64,000 nt of DNA from Candidatus Gastranaerophilales bacterium (lineage in GTDB: Bacteria > Cyanobacteriota > Vampirovibrionia > Gastranaerophilales > Gastranaerophilaceae): assembly GCA_944324405.1 (NCBI GenBank), contig CALUWF010000004.1, positions 27,654 through 91,653 of the forward strand, read 5' to 3'. The notes below the pieces were generated by a model, which ran no database searches, was not told where the DNA came from, and was given only the letters and a program-made list of their open reading frames with translations. Positions 44,388 to 58,125 of this stretch are shown one piece after another; the stretch's first letter is position 1, and every line of letters starts with the position of its first letter. The position numbers and the translations under genes are program-made.

Positions 44388-45785
44388 CTAAGCTTCGTTT
44401 TTATTGTCTTTGTATGCAATAAAAGAAAGAGTTACGCATAAAAATGCAAAAAACATGCCAAAAGCCATTGTATACCTGTAAGCTTTTAAAAACGAAATGT
44501 CATAAGGCAAGCCAAGCTGTTGGTATATATCACGAAAACTTGCAAAAAGCGTAATTGTAATTGCAACGCCCAAAATATTGCCCATATTCCTTGAAAGGGC
44601 GAGAATGCCGCTTGCAATGCCAAGCTGCTCCTTGCTTACGCTTGAAATAATTGCAGTGTTTGAGGGGGATTGAAAAAGCCCGTTGCCCATCCCCATAATG
44701 CCCGATAAGAGCATGATATATATAACGGGAGTATCTTTATCAAACAGAATAAATAAAGAAAGTGCCAAAAATGTCACAATAGGCCCCGCAAGCGTAAGAT
44801 ATCTGCTTCCGTATTTCCCCGCAGCAGAGCCGCTTAAGGGTGCCGTTATCATAAGGACTACGGAATAAGGCAGAATAATAAGCGCCGTTATAAAAGGTTT
44901 AAATTTTAAAATATCCTGCAAATAAAACGGCAGGAGAATTGTATTTGTAAACATTGCCATATAAGAAGTCATAACGGCAAGATTGCCAAACGTAAAGGGC
45001 TTTATTGAAAAAAGGTTAAAATTTATCATAGGATAACTTATTCGATGATCCCGATAGTAAAAAAGGAAACCGAACCCAAGGCAAATTACCCCCAGAGTAA
45101 GGATTTTTACGGAACCCCATCCCCAATGATAGCCCTCGGATATTGCAAGCAAAAGCGCAAACAGGCTTATTGTAAAATAAATAAATCCCGGATAGTCAAA
45201 TTTCAACTTTTCTTTTTGTGCAATTACCGAAGGAACCATTTTATAAGAATAGTAAATGCCAAACAGCGCAATCGGTATTGCAGGTATAAAGATAGCATGC
45301 CAGTTAAAAAGCTGTAAAAGCATGCCGCCCAAAGACGGGCCCAAAAGACCGCCTACCGCGACAATACAGCCATTCAGCCCAAGAGCCTTTCCTCTGTCTT
45401 TTCCCTTAAATAACGATGCAATAACCGATGATGCGTTAGATATAATTATTGACGCGCCAAGAGCTTCAATACATCTAAACAATATTAAAAAAGGCAGCGA
45501 CTGGGCTATGGTGTTTAAAAAAGAACCTATTGCAAAAAGCGAAAAACCAAAGGCGTAGAGCCTATTTTTAGGTACCAAATCTCCGACCTTGCCCCAGAAA
45601 GGCAAAAATACCGTTAAAACAAGGGTGTAAGCAATAATTACCCATTGAACCTGTGAAATAGACACCCCTAAATCTCTGGCCATAGGATACAGCGCCAGAT
45701 TGACAATTGTGGAATCAAGCATGCCAAGGAAGTTGCCTGTTGCAATTATGGTAAAAATTACCCATTTAACGTTATTAAGCTTCAT
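44388..45785 (-). CDS. MFS drug-efflux transporter, DHA2/EmrB type
   Basis: 465 residues with about 14 membrane segments, the DHA2 (EmrB/QacA) plan. Motif D1/C-like sequences are visible: LDSTIVNLALYPMARDLG near the N-terminus, WGKVGDLVPKNRLY (motif A), and GPSLGGMLLQ (motif C). It probably exports amphipathic compounds by H+ antiport. No adjacent EmrA-type fusion protein, so it likely acts alone at the inner membrane. It is divergent from the keto acid decarboxylase, with 119 bases between. Confidence 0.9.
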   Translation of the reverse strand: MKLNNVKWVIFTIIATGNFLGMLDSTIVNLALYPMARDLGVSISQVQWVIIAYTLVLTVFLPFWGKVGDLVPKNRLYAFGFSLFAIGSFLNTIAQSLPFLILFRCIEALGASIIISNASSVIASLFKGKDRGKALGLNGCIVAVGGLLGPSLGGMLLQLFNWHAIFIPAIPIALFGIYYSYKMVPSVIAQKEKLKFDYPGFIYFTISLFALLLAISEGYHWGWGSVKILTLGVICLGFGFLFYYRDHRISYPMINFNLFSIKPFTFGNLAVMTSYMAMFTNTILLPFYLQDILKFKPFITALIILPYSVVLMITAPLSGSAAGKYGSRYLTLAGPIVTFLALSLFILFDKDTPVIYIMLLSGIMGMGNGLFQSPSNTAIISSVSKEQLGIASGILALSRNMGNILGVAITITLFASFRDIYQQLGLPYDISFLKAYRYTMAFGMFFAFLCVTLSFIAYKDNKNEA

Positions 45786-45866
45786 ATAAAATAAATTAAC
45801 ATAAAAAATAAATATCTGCCTAAAATCTTTATATCTTTATGTATATGCAACTAAAATCTAATTGGT

Positions 45867-45872
45867 TATAAT
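45867..45872 (+). promoter_or_regulatory. -10 element upstream of the keto acid decarboxylase
   Basis: A consensus TATAAT lies 33 bases before the ATG at 45905, with TTGG just upstream. The -35 region (ATGCAA around 45845) is a weak match. The downstream AAGGAG lies 9 bases before the start codon. Confidence 0.45.
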
Positions 45873-45904
45873 ACGAAAAAGAGCATATAAAAGGAGCATT
45901 AACA

Positions 45905-47548
45905 ATGGGTATTAGCGTATCTGACTACCTTATTTCCCGTCTTGCGGATTTAGGGGTCGAAGAATTTTTCGGACTTCCCGGAGATTACAATTTTAACATA
46001 ATATCATCCGTTGAAAATAACAAAAAAACAAACTGGATTGGCTGTACAAACGAGTTAAACGCCGGCTATGCGGCTGACGGATATGCGAGAATAAAAGGAT
46101 ATGGCGCACTTATAACCACATACGGCGTTGGTGAATTAAGTGCAATGAATGCCATAGCAGGCTCTATGAGTGAATTTGTACCCGTTGTTAAAATTACGGG
46201 TGTGCCCGAAACAAAATACATAAACCAAAACACCCTTATTCACCACAACTTAAATACCCCTGATTATCAAGCTTTTATAAAAGCGTATTCAAATGTTGTT
46301 GAAACGGCGGCATTTTTAAATGAAAATAACGCAAAAGAAGAAATAGACAGAGTTCTAAATGTCTTAATAAACACAAAAAAGCCTGTATACATTGCAATTC
46401 CCGTTGATATTTGCAATAAAATAATTGATGATACATATAATGTCGAAGTTCAAAAAAGCGATGAAAATAATTTAAACGAAGCCGTTAACAGCGCTCTTGA
46501 ACTTATCGAAAATTCGCAAAACCCCGTGATTTTAGCAGATGTCATGGTAAAAAAGTTTTGCGCAAAAGAGCAGTTATATGAATTTGTAAGAAAAACAAAC
46601 TACCCCGTAACAACATTTCTAATGAGCAAAGATTTAATTAACGATGAAGAATTTGCGAATTATTTAGGCACCTATACGGGTAAAAACGGCAATTTAAATG
46701 CATATCGGACTGTAAATAATTCCGGCTGTCCGATATTTATAGGAGCCGTTATATCGGATATAAACACCCACGGGTTTGATTTGAAATTTAATCCGGACGA
46801 TTTTATAAACATTCAGAGCGACTTTACCGTTGTAAAAAATAAAATGTATAAGAATGTCCTTATGAAAGACATTTTAGAAATCCTTGCCAAAAAAGTTACA
46901 AATAAATTTATCGGACAGTGTGACTATGATTATTTCTACACAAAAGTTGAACCAAGCGAAAATAAAATCAACAGCGAATATTTTTACTATAAATTACAGG
47001 AATTTTTGCACGAAGGAGATAACCTCGTACTTGAAACAGGATTAATCAACCTTGCCGGTGCAAAATTGAAAATTAAAAAGAATATAAGCGTAAACAATCA
47101 AATCCTCTGGGGGTCAATAGGCTGGGCAACAGGGGCGGCTTTGGGCGTAGATTTAGCGGATAAAAACGCCCGCACAATTCTTGTAACGGGCGAAGGCTCT
47201 CATCAGCTCAGCGCACAGGAAATAAGCACAATGATGAGGAATAACTTAAAACCCGTGATTTTTGTAATAAATAACGGCGGCTACACAATAGAGCGACTTT
47301 TATCAAAAGACCCCATGGACAAGTTTAACGATATTGCAGGATGGAACTATTCAAAACTGCCTTATGTCTTTGGCGAAAACGTATACAGCATAAGCGTTTC
47401 AAATGATATTGAACTTGATGAGGCGTTTAAGACAATAGAAAAAGAGCAGCAAAATAAAATGTGCTATATAGAAATGCATTTTGATATGTTTGAACTGCCC
47501 GAACTTGCAAAAGAAAGCATGAATAATTTAAAACTCTCCAAATTATGA
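45905..47548 (+). CDS. TPP-dependent 2-keto acid decarboxylase (pyruvate/indolepyruvate type)
   Basis: 547-residue thiamine diphosphate enzyme of the PDC/IPDC/KivD family. The activating glutamate is E50 (GCTNELNAGYAADGYAR), and the catalytic pair H113-H114 (LIHHNLNT) is typical of decarboxylases and absent from acetolactate synthase. The metal/TPP motif is GEGSHQLSAQE...VINNGGYTIE. It turns a 2-keto acid into an aldehyde. Pyruvate, indolepyruvate or branched-chain keto acids are all possible. No alcohol dehydrogenase is adjacent. AAGGAG lies 9 bases before the ATG. Confidence 0.88.
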   Translation: MGISVSDYLISRLADLGVEEFFGLPGDYNFNIISSVENNKKTNWIGCTNELNAGYAADGYARIKGYGALITTYGVGELSAMNAIAGSMSEFVPVVKITGVPETKYINQNTLIHHNLNTPDYQAFIKAYSNVVETAAFLNENNAKEEIDRVLNVLINTKKPVYIAIPVDICNKIIDDTYNVEVQKSDENNLNEAVNSALELIENSQNPVILADVMVKKFCAKEQLYEFVRKTNYPVTTFLMSKDLINDEEFANYLGTYTGKNGNLNAYRTVNNSGCPIFIGAVISDINTHGFDLKFNPDDFINIQSDFTVVKNKMYKNVLMKDILEILAKKVTNKFIGQCDYDYFYTKVEPSENKINSEYFYYKLQEFLHEGDNLVLETGLINLAGAKLKIKKNISVNNQILWGSIGWATGAALGVDLADKNARTILVTGEGSHQLSAQEISTMMRNNLKPVIFVINNGGYTIERLLSKDPMDKFNDIAGWNYSKLPYVFGENVYSISVSNDIELDEAFKTIEKEQQNKMCYIEMHFDMFELPELAKESMNNLKLSKL

Positions 47549-47579
47549 TATAATCAAATAAAAATTACGGAGAAAAACC

Positions 47580-48494
47580 ATGAAAACGTTAGATATAATT
47601 GTTCCTGTTTACAATGAAGAAGCCTGCCTCAATCAAACAATGCAAAGACTGCTTGAACTAAGGACAAAATTCAAAGGCAAACTGAATTTAAATTATATTT
47701 TTATAAACGACGGTTCAAACGACAAGAGTGAAGAAATACTTGAAGAGTATGCAAAAAAAGATAAAAATATTAAAATCATAAACTTTTCAAGAAATTTCGG
47801 ACATCAAGCTGCAATAACTGCGGGTCTTGATTATTCAAAAGCGGACTACAGTGCAATAATAGACGCTGATTTACAAGATCCGCCCGAACTTATTTACGAT
47901 ATGTATGAAAAATCCCTTGAAGGATATGACATAGTTTACGGTAAAAGGCTCAAAAGAAAAAACGAAACAGCCTTTAAAAAGCTCAGCGCCTGGGGTTTTT
48001 ACAGAATTTTAAAATCCATGTGCAATATTGAAATCCCGACAGATACGGGGGATTTCAGATTTATTACAAAAGATGTGCGCGAAGCGTTTAACAAAATGCG
48101 CGAAAAGCACCGTTTTATAAGGGCTATGGTGCCATGGACAGGCTTTAGGAGCGCACCTGTGTACTTCAACAGGCCCGAAAGAATAGCGGGCGAAACAAAA
48201 TATCCTCTTTCAAAAATGTTAAAACTCGCTTTTGACGGTATATTTTCTTTTTCTTTTAAACCGATTGATTTTATTTTCGGCTTAAGCGCACTTTTGTTTT
48301 TGGCCGCAATTGTAATTTTGGGCTTGGGCATATTTGATGAAATGGAAGAAGAGTATATAATATGCTTTGCACTCACTTTGACCTGCTCTGTAAACTTACT
48401 TGCAATGGGCATTTTAGGGCAGTATATCGCAAGAATATATGATGAGGCAAAAGACAGACCCATATACATTGTTAAAAAATCAATAAATTTTTAA
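47580..48494 (+). CDS. Polyprenyl-phosphate glycosyltransferase (GtrB/CsbB-like)
   Basis: 304 residues: a GT2 domain (DIIVPVYNEEACL, FINDGSNDKSEEIL, then the DADLQDPPEL motif typical of dolichol/bactoprenol-phosphate glycosyltransferases) and two C-terminal membrane segments (about 232-252 and 265-288). It attaches a sugar to undecaprenyl phosphate on the cytosolic face for glycan modification. It lies 31 bases after the decarboxylase; a TATAAT-like sequence in the gap may give it its own promoter. Confidence 0.9.
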   Translation: MKTLDIIVPVYNEEACLNQTMQRLLELRTKFKGKLNLNYIFINDGSNDKSEEILEEYAKKDKNIKIINFSRNFGHQAAITAGLDYSKADYSAIIDADLQDPPELIYDMYEKSLEGYDIVYGKRLKRKNETAFKKLSAWGFYRILKSMCNIEIPTDTGDFRFITKDVREAFNKMREKHRFIRAMVPWTGFRSAPVYFNRPERIAGETKYPLSKMLKLAFDGIFSFSFKPIDFIFGLSALLFLAAIVILGLGIFDEMEEEYIICFALTLTCSVNLLAMGILGQYIARIYDEAKDRPIYIVKKSINF

Positions 48495-48549
48495 TTTTTT
48501 TTAAAAAAGGGGGCAATTTTTTACCTTTAGCCGTTTTATCTAACTTGCT

Positions 48550-49557
48550 ATGATAAATCCGGTTAGAAATTATTCCCCCATAAATTTCAAAGGCTCTTGC
48601 GCAGAAAAAGAGCTTCAATTTGACGACATTGAAAGAATGTTTAAGGCCCGTGACGCCAAACGTGCAAAAATGCAGCAAGAACAACGCCAAATGCACTCTT
48701 GTAAAAAAACGCGTCCTTATAGTGAAGATAAATATACAAAAAAATGCACACCAAAAAGAAACAAAAATAAAGCCCCTGTTAGAATATGCACGCTGCTTGG
48801 GGCGGGTGCGCTTCTTTTAACACTTGGAACAAAATCCTGCACAATTGAACAAAACCAATATGAAAAACAGGGGAGCAGAGCTGCAAAAACCGAAAAAACA
48901 ATAGAGATTGAACAGCCGCAGATTGATATTGAAATTGAAATAGAAGAAAGTCCCTATAGCAAAGAGGAAATTCAAAATGCCGTTGAAACAATAAAATCCG
49001 ATGAAGATTTAAAAGTTGTTTATTATAACATGATAACAACAATTGAAAATATGTCGGAAACTTTTAACAACCCGATTAAAACAATCAATGAAATACTGGA
49101 ACAACCCTACGCCCACGGTGTTGATATTGAATTTGTACTTGCGCAGATATTTTGCGAATCAAACGGCCGCCATTATGATGAAAGCGGAGAAGTTCTCTCG
49201 AGCTGGGCGGATTGCAACGGCCTTATGCAGGTCGGCACCGGCGTCGAACATGATATTAATGAAAAATACTTTCCAAGCGCCCCAAAAGACAGGGATAATC
49301 CTCTTGAAAATTTAAAACTCGGAATAGCTTATGATTCATATCTTAAAAACGAACGTTTCGAGAATGATTTCTTTAATGCGGTTGCGGCATACAATTGCGG
49401 CCCGGCCAACGCAAGCAGCGGAAATTATTGCGGTGCGGACAAGTACGCTCGAACAATTTTAAACCACTACGAAATTTTAAAAAACAACCCGTTATTCACT
49501 CAAATGCTATTAGATGGCGTATTGAACGAATACCGGGATGAATTTTTATATTTTTAA
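48550..49557 (+). CDS. Lytic transglycosylase (SLT domain) with N-terminal INFKGS motif
   Basis: 335 residues. After MINPVRNYSPINFKGS comes a highly basic region, then one hydrophobic segment (about 78-94) that should anchor the protein, an acidic linker, and a C-terminal SLT domain. The catalytic glutamate is E203 in FCESNGRHYD, with NGLMQVG and AVAAYNCGPAN as the other SLT motifs. It cuts peptidoglycan. It ends one base from the stop of the convergent flagellar rod operon. Because no FlgJ is seen, it is a candidate for opening the wall for the rod, but this is inference. No clear ribosome site. Confidence 0.85.
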   Translation: MINPVRNYSPINFKGSCAEKELQFDDIERMFKARDAKRAKMQQEQRQMHSCKKTRPYSEDKYTKKCTPKRNKNKAPVRICTLLGAGALLLTLGTKSCTIEQNQYEKQGSRAAKTEKTIEIEQPQIDIEIEIEESPYSKEEIQNAVETIKSDEDLKVVYYNMITTIENMSETFNNPIKTINEILEQPYAHGVDIEFVLAQIFCESNGRHYDESGEVLSSWADCNGLMQVGTGVEHDINEKYFPSAPKDRDNPLENLKLGIAYDSYLKNERFENDFFNAVAAYNCGPANASSGNYCGADKYARTILNHYEILKNNPLFTQMLLDGVLNEYRDEFLYF

Positions 49558-49558
49558 A

Positions 49559-50002
49559 TTATCGGCCTATTTCAAGAGCTCTGCTTGCCATGGATTTTGT
49601 AATTGACATCACGCCCAAAGACGCCTCATAAGCCCTTTGCGCAAGTGTGGCATCCGCTATATCTACCATGGGGTTAACATTTGACATTCTGACATATCCT
49701 TCAGAATCCGCGTCAGGATGCCCCGGACGATAAACTTTCTCGGCAGGGGTCGGGTCTTCAACAACTCCGGTAAATTTAACTCCGCCTTCAAGAAAAGGAA
49801 TTGTACCTATGCCGAAAACATCTTCTTTCATAGTATTCAAGAGCCCCGCAAAAGATATATCCTCTGTCGCATTTAATACAGGGATTTTTCTTACATAATT
49901 AGGTGTATCCATATTTGCGACGTTTCTTGCCGCAACTTCAATTCTTCTGCCATGTGCTCTTAAACCGCCGGCACCGACGTCAAAAGCGTCCATTATACTC
50001 AT
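49559..50002 (-). CDS. flgC: Flagellar proximal rod protein FlgC
   Basis: 147-residue rod subunit. The N-terminus has the FlgB/C/E/F/G signature (DVGAGGLRAHGRRIEVAARNVANMDTPNYVRK) and the C-terminus has NPMVDIADATLAQRAYEASLGVM, which is typical of FlgC. It is the last gene of the rod operon and follows flgB by 16 bases. Confidence 0.93.
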   Translation of the reverse strand: MSIMDAFDVGAGGLRAHGRRIEVAARNVANMDTPNYVRKIPVLNATEDISFAGLLNTMKEDVFGIGTIPFLEGGVKFTGVVEDPTPAEKVYRPGHPDADSEGYVRMSNVNPMVDIADATLAQRAYEASLGVMSITKSMASRALEIGR

Positions 50003-50018
50003 TTTTTATGCCTTTCGA

Positions 50019-50366
50019 TTATGCTTTACCAACATTAATTACTGTTTTTATCTCTGTTATGGTATTTGACATCTGACGCGCCGCAACTGCATAAATAATG
50101 GAATTTTTCTGCATTATTGCAAGCTCGTCTTCTGCACTGAGTGCTCTGCTCTGCGGCTCCATGACTCCCGAAGGGCCAAGCTTTTGGCTCAGTTTTGTTT
50201 CCAGATTAGAGTTCATTGTGTTTAAATATTGTGAAAATTCAATATCTTTTCTCACGTAATTAGGCGTATCCATATTCGCGATATTGCCCGAAACCGCCTC
50301 TTGCCTTGCTGCGATTAAGTCTAAGAAAAGTTGTGATTTTTGTATAGGATCAATAGGTGAGTACAT
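50019..50366 (-). CDS. flgB: Flagellar proximal rod protein FlgB
   Basis: 115 residues, the usual FlgB size. AARQEAVSGNIANMDTPNYVRKDIEFSQYL is the family signature, and the C-terminal helix NSIIYAVAARQMSNTITEIKTVI completes the rod fold. It lies 6 bases after the upstream FlgG-type gene and before flgC. Confidence 0.92.
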   Translation of the reverse strand: MYSPIDPIQKSQLFLDLIAARQEAVSGNIANMDTPNYVRKDIEFSQYLNTMNSNLETKLSQKLGPSGVMEPQSRALSAEDELAIMQKNSIIYAVAARQMSNTITEIKTVINVGKA

Positions 50367-50372
50367 AGTTTA

Positions 50373-51095
50373 TTATTCCCTTATGTTTATTGCCTTATCA
50401 TACATATCTCCGACAGCTTTCATAAGTGTTGTGGAGGCTAAAAGCGATGTGTTAAGCCGCATAATTTCATCGACCGTTGCAAAAATATCGACGTTTGAGC
50501 GCTCAATTCCATACTGCGCAATTCTTTTATGGTCTTGTATAAGCACAATTTCGCCTGACTCCTCGGTTGCCCGGTATCTGTTTTTGCCGACTTCTTTAAG
50601 GCCTTCGGGATTTGCAAATTGTACAAGAGGAATTGTTCCGCAGTATTTACCTTCCGCGGTCGGATCGTCATAAGTGTATACTTCGCCGTTTGGCCTGATT
50701 TCCGTTTTAACACTTGTTGCGTCTATTTTTATTCCGCCGCCGACAAGGTCGCCCGTTGTTGTTACGATATATCCGTCTTTATTAAGTGTAAATGAACCGT
50801 CACGCGTATAGTAAATTTCCCCGCCGGGAGAGGTAACAGGCATATATCCGGCACCCTTTATACCGATATCAAGCGGATTTTCCGTTATTTGAAAAGAGCC
50901 CTGGGCGTGATTTGTCCTAACAGCGCCCGAAACATAGCCCTGCTCATCAAGAACATCATCAAAACGCATGGCTTTATATCCGTGGGTATTGGCGTTACCA
51001 ATGTTTTGAGAATAATATCCGAATTTTTCAAACTGGTGCAGGGTGTTTATTGTGCTTCTTCGCATAATACCCTGTAAATTATAACCGCTATACAT
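50373..51095 (-). CDS. flgG: Flagellar rod protein, FlgG/FlgF type
   Basis: 240 residues with the rod signature in modified form (NTLHQFEKFGYYSQNIGNANTHGYKA). The middle block ENPLDIGIKGAGYMPV...YYTRDGSFTLNKDGYIVTTTGDLV is the common FlgF/FlgG core. The C-terminal helix is ERSNVDIFATVDEIMRLNTSLLASTTLMKAVGDM. It is probably the distal rod FlgG, but the gene next to it is of the same family, so the two could be exchanged. Confidence 0.8.
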   Translation of the reverse strand: MYSGYNLQGIMRRSTINTLHQFEKFGYYSQNIGNANTHGYKAMRFDDVLDEQGYVSGAVRTNHAQGSFQITENPLDIGIKGAGYMPVTSPGGEIYYTRDGSFTLNKDGYIVTTTGDLVGGGIKIDATSVKTEIRPNGEVYTYDDPTAEGKYCGTIPLVQFANPEGLKEVGKNRYRATEESGEIVLIQDHKRIAQYGIERSNVDIFATVDEIMRLNTSLLASTTLMKAVGDMYDKAINIRE

Positions 51096-51098
51096 TTA

Positions 51099-51797
51099 TT
51101 ATGCACTTCCTAATTCTTGTATTGCCCTTGATAATTTGCTGTTTTGCAGCATAAAAAGCTGTCTGTTTGCGTCAAAATTTCTTTTCACAGGAACAAGCTC
51201 CATAAATTCCTGCTGCAAAGACACGTTTGAATACTCTAAACACTGCTGCTCCACACAAGGCTCCGTAACAAGCGCACCTTCGGATGATACAACGGCAATT
51301 TTTCCCGCATCCAGCATTTTTCTTGTAGAGTAGTCAAAAACAGATATTGAACCGTCCTTTGAAATTTTTACATCTTTCAATTCATCCGGCATTTTAGGCA
51401 GCACAATAGGACTTCCGCCCGCAGAGAGCACTTTATGTCCCTTTACGCTTAAAAGTTCACCGTCTTTATTTAAATGGAAACGGCCGTCACGAGTAAGCTC
51501 TATTGTGCCGTCTTTGTGCAAAAGTTGAAAATAACCCTTTTCGCTCAATGCAACATCCAGCGGGCTTTGCGAAACTATTATCCTGCCGACCTGATCATCC
51601 ACGGCCGTTGATAGCGCATGTATTCCTATATACTGTGCAAAGGACGACACAACGGGCTCTTTTCTTTGATAACCGACTTTATCGGAGCCTGTTATATTTT
51701 CAGACCCGATGCCCATCATCTCCATGCCAAGGTGCATGGCGGAAATCGACATTCCGAGTCCTGTTTTTGAAAGACTTACACCGCCTTGTAATCTCAT
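51099..51797 (-). CDS. flgF: Flagellar rod protein, FlgF/FlgG type
   Basis: 232 residues with the core SQSPLDVALSEKGYFQLLHKDG...LTRDGRFHLNKDGELLSVKGHKVL and a C-terminal FlgG-like helix (CLEYSNVSLQQEFMELVPVKRNFDANRQLF). The N-terminal signature is less regular (ISAMHLGMEMMGIGSENITGSDKVGYQRK), which favours FlgF over FlgG. It lies 3 bases before the partner gene. The C-terminal tail resembles FlgG, so the naming is tentative. Confidence 0.75.
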   Translation of the reverse strand: MRLQGGVSLSKTGLGMSISAMHLGMEMMGIGSENITGSDKVGYQRKEPVVSSFAQYIGIHALSTAVDDQVGRIIVSQSPLDVALSEKGYFQLLHKDGTIELTRDGRFHLNKDGELLSVKGHKVLSAGGSPIVLPKMPDELKDVKISKDGSISVFDYSTRKMLDAGKIAVVSSEGALVTEPCVEQQCLEYSNVSLQQEFMELVPVKRNFDANRQLFMLQNSKLSRAIQELGSA

Positions 51798-51901
51798 TTT
51801 TATACTGCTCCTTTTTTTATCTGCGTCGGCAAGATATAAAATTTATACAGGGGAACCTGGGTAAAATACACCAAATATATGACCCGGATATTTTTTAATG
51901 A

Positions 51902-52867
51902 TTATTTTTTAAAAGTCAAATTTGAGAAATCTTTATCTATTTTAAAAACTATTTTTATTACTGCATGTGCCATAAGCATTAACTGCGGCGAAACACAGGA
52001 AGATGCACTTATCTGCGCGCGGGATTTTTTAATTTCGTCTTTTTTTATTTCTTTTTTTGTTGTTTCGACAATTAAACCCGTTTGGATATTCAAATTTTGC
52101 GATTCTTTTTTCAAAACGGATAAAACTTTTTCCCGCGGAAAACTTTCAATACAATTAAGCAATATCTCAACTTTTCCGTTTTGCGTCATTTCAAGTGTCG
52201 CCTTAATGTTTGAAAAATTCATTGTTTCAATGAGTATAACGACACTTTGAAGTTCTTCATCCGCACCGCTTGAAGCGGTATCAAATACATCTATGTCAAA
52301 GTCGAGATTTTCACCGGAAGTATTCAGAGGAAGCCAGGGAAGATAAAGCAGAATAAAATTTTTAAGCGCAGAACTTGTATCTGTTGTAGTAGTGCTTATA
52401 AGTCCCAATGTGTTCAGGAGATCTTTTAGCTGCCCCGTATCATTAACCCCCATGCGTGCAGCCTGTGAAATTGTCTGCACCAGCTTTTGCATGGCAGCTT
52501 TAGTATTATCGTTTAGTAAAAGCGCAAGTTGATTAAGATCAATTTTGCCGTTTGATAAAAGCAAAAGCAGCTGGACATTTTGCGCCGTTGTAATGCCTTT
52601 ATTTGCAACAAACTGGGATATTGCCTGTGCAACATCTTTAGGCAGATTTAAAAGTTCTTTTACATATTTTGCATTTTGCTCCACCTCCATCGGTGTCATT
52701 TTAAGCTCCGGAGAAAGAGTTTGCTTTTGTTCGGTATTAGTTTTACCCGTCATAACGGAATTTGCAAAGCTTTCGGATTGATTAACACTTCTTTGCGTTG
52801 TGATTTGATTATTTATAATATTCCTAACGAGCCTTGTTAAATAGCCCGACGGATTAAAATTATTCAT
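51902..52867 (-). CDS. Unassigned flagellar-operon protein, possibly FliK-like at the C-terminus
   Basis: 321 residues with no signal peptide. The first 60 residues are polar and rich in Asn, Thr and Gln. A helical region (about 65-165) follows, including AISQFVANKGITTAQNVQLLLLLSNG. The C-terminal third (LIETMNFSNIKATLEMTQNGKVEILLNC) has the strand-turn-strand look of the FliK C-terminal domain, but the diagnostic L-P-x-x-L-G core is absent. Position at the head of the rod genes suggests an export substrate, cap or regulator of rod assembly. Not confidently assigned. Confidence 0.6.
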   Translation of the reverse strand: MNNFNPSGYLTRLVRNIINNQITTQRSVNQSESFANSVMTGKTNTEQKQTLSPELKMTPMEVEQNAKYVKELLNLPKDVAQAISQFVANKGITTAQNVQLLLLLSNGKIDLNQLALLLNDNTKAAMQKLVQTISQAARMGVNDTGQLKDLLNTLGLISTTTTDTSSALKNFILLYLPWLPLNTSGENLDFDIDVFDTASSGADEELQSVVILIETMNFSNIKATLEMTQNGKVEILLNCIESFPREKVLSVLKKESQNLNIQTGLIVETTKKEIKKDEIKKSRAQISASSCVSPQLMLMAHAVIKIVFKIDKDFSNLTFKK

Positions 52868-52887
52868 CTTTTGCCTTTAATGATTTT

Positions 52888-54017
52888 TTAATTTATTTCA
52901 AGCCAATTTTTAACAATATCGCTTACATATGTAAAAGACGGCAGTGTACCTATGTTTTCTCCTTTTAAATTTTTATTATAAACTAAAACCGGCACCATCT
53001 CGCGGGTGTGGTCGGTTCCGCGAAACGTAGGGTCGCAGCCGTGATCCGCGGTAATTATAAGCAAATCATCTTCATCCAGAGAAGGTAAAATTTCGCCCAG
53101 ATATAAGTCAATCTGCTCAATTGCGCCCTTGTAACCCTGAGCATCGCGTCTGTGGCCGTAGAGCATATCCGTATCCACAAGGTTTGTAAAAATCAAATCC
53201 CATTTTTTCTCTTTTATTGATTTTAAAGTCGCCTCAAGCCCTTCTTTATTTGAGCCTGTGGGAATTGCTTCGCTTATTCCCGAATTTACAAATATATCTT
53301 TAATTTTGCCGATTGATAAAACCTTTTTGCCGCACCCGACAACATTATTTAAAAGAGTAGGCTCGGGCGGAGGAACGGAATAATCATGCCTGAATTTACC
53401 TATTCTTGTAGGTTTTCCGTCAATTATTTGATAAGGTCTTGCAATAACTCTGGATATACCCCACTTGCCGTCGTCTAAAATTTTCCTTGCAATTTTACAC
53501 CAGCCGTAAAGCATTTCAAGCGGAATAATATCAATATCAACGGCTATTTGAAAAACACTGTCCGCACTTGTGTAGATTATCGGGAATTTTGTTTTTTCAT
53601 GTTCCTTGTGCAGCTGCTCTATAATTTTTGTGCCCGAGGCGGGAATATTTCCCAAAATCCCTTTGCAGCCCGTCTGTTTTATAAATTCGTCAATAATTTC
53701 GTCCGGAAATTCCTTGTAAGTTTTAAAAGGATGTTTTAGAACAAGACCCGCTATTTCCCAGTGCCCCGTTGTTGTATCTTTGCCTTTGGATTTCATTTTC
53801 ATAATGCCGTATTTGGCAAGCGGCGTATCCGTTTTTTTTACGCCTTCAATATCCTTTATATTGCCAAGACCTAACTTTTCAAGGTTTGGCACATTTAAAC
53901 CGCCCGTAGCTTTTGCAAGGTTGCACAGCGTATTACAGCTTAAATCGTCGCCGTATTGCGCTGCATCTTCTATTGCCCCTATTCCCATAGAATCTATTAC
54001 AATTATTGCGGCTCTTT

Positions 54018-54021
<4 letters not shown>
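52888..54021 (-). CDS. deoB: Phosphopentomutase
   Basis: Alkaline-phosphatase-fold enzyme that interconverts ribose 1- and 5-phosphates in nucleoside salvage. Metal motifs are visible: IVIDSMGIGA near the N-terminus, GKDTTTGHWEIAG with the phosphorylated Thr, NLVDTDMLYGHRRD, and ITADHGCDPTFRGTDHTRE. At 377 residues it is of normal length. It overlaps the decarboxylase-fold gene by 4 bases and is followed after 20 bases by flagellar genes, an odd operon mixture. Confidence 0.94.
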
Positions 54022-58110
<4,089 letters not shown>

Positions 58111-58125
58111 ATATTTCAATTTTAA

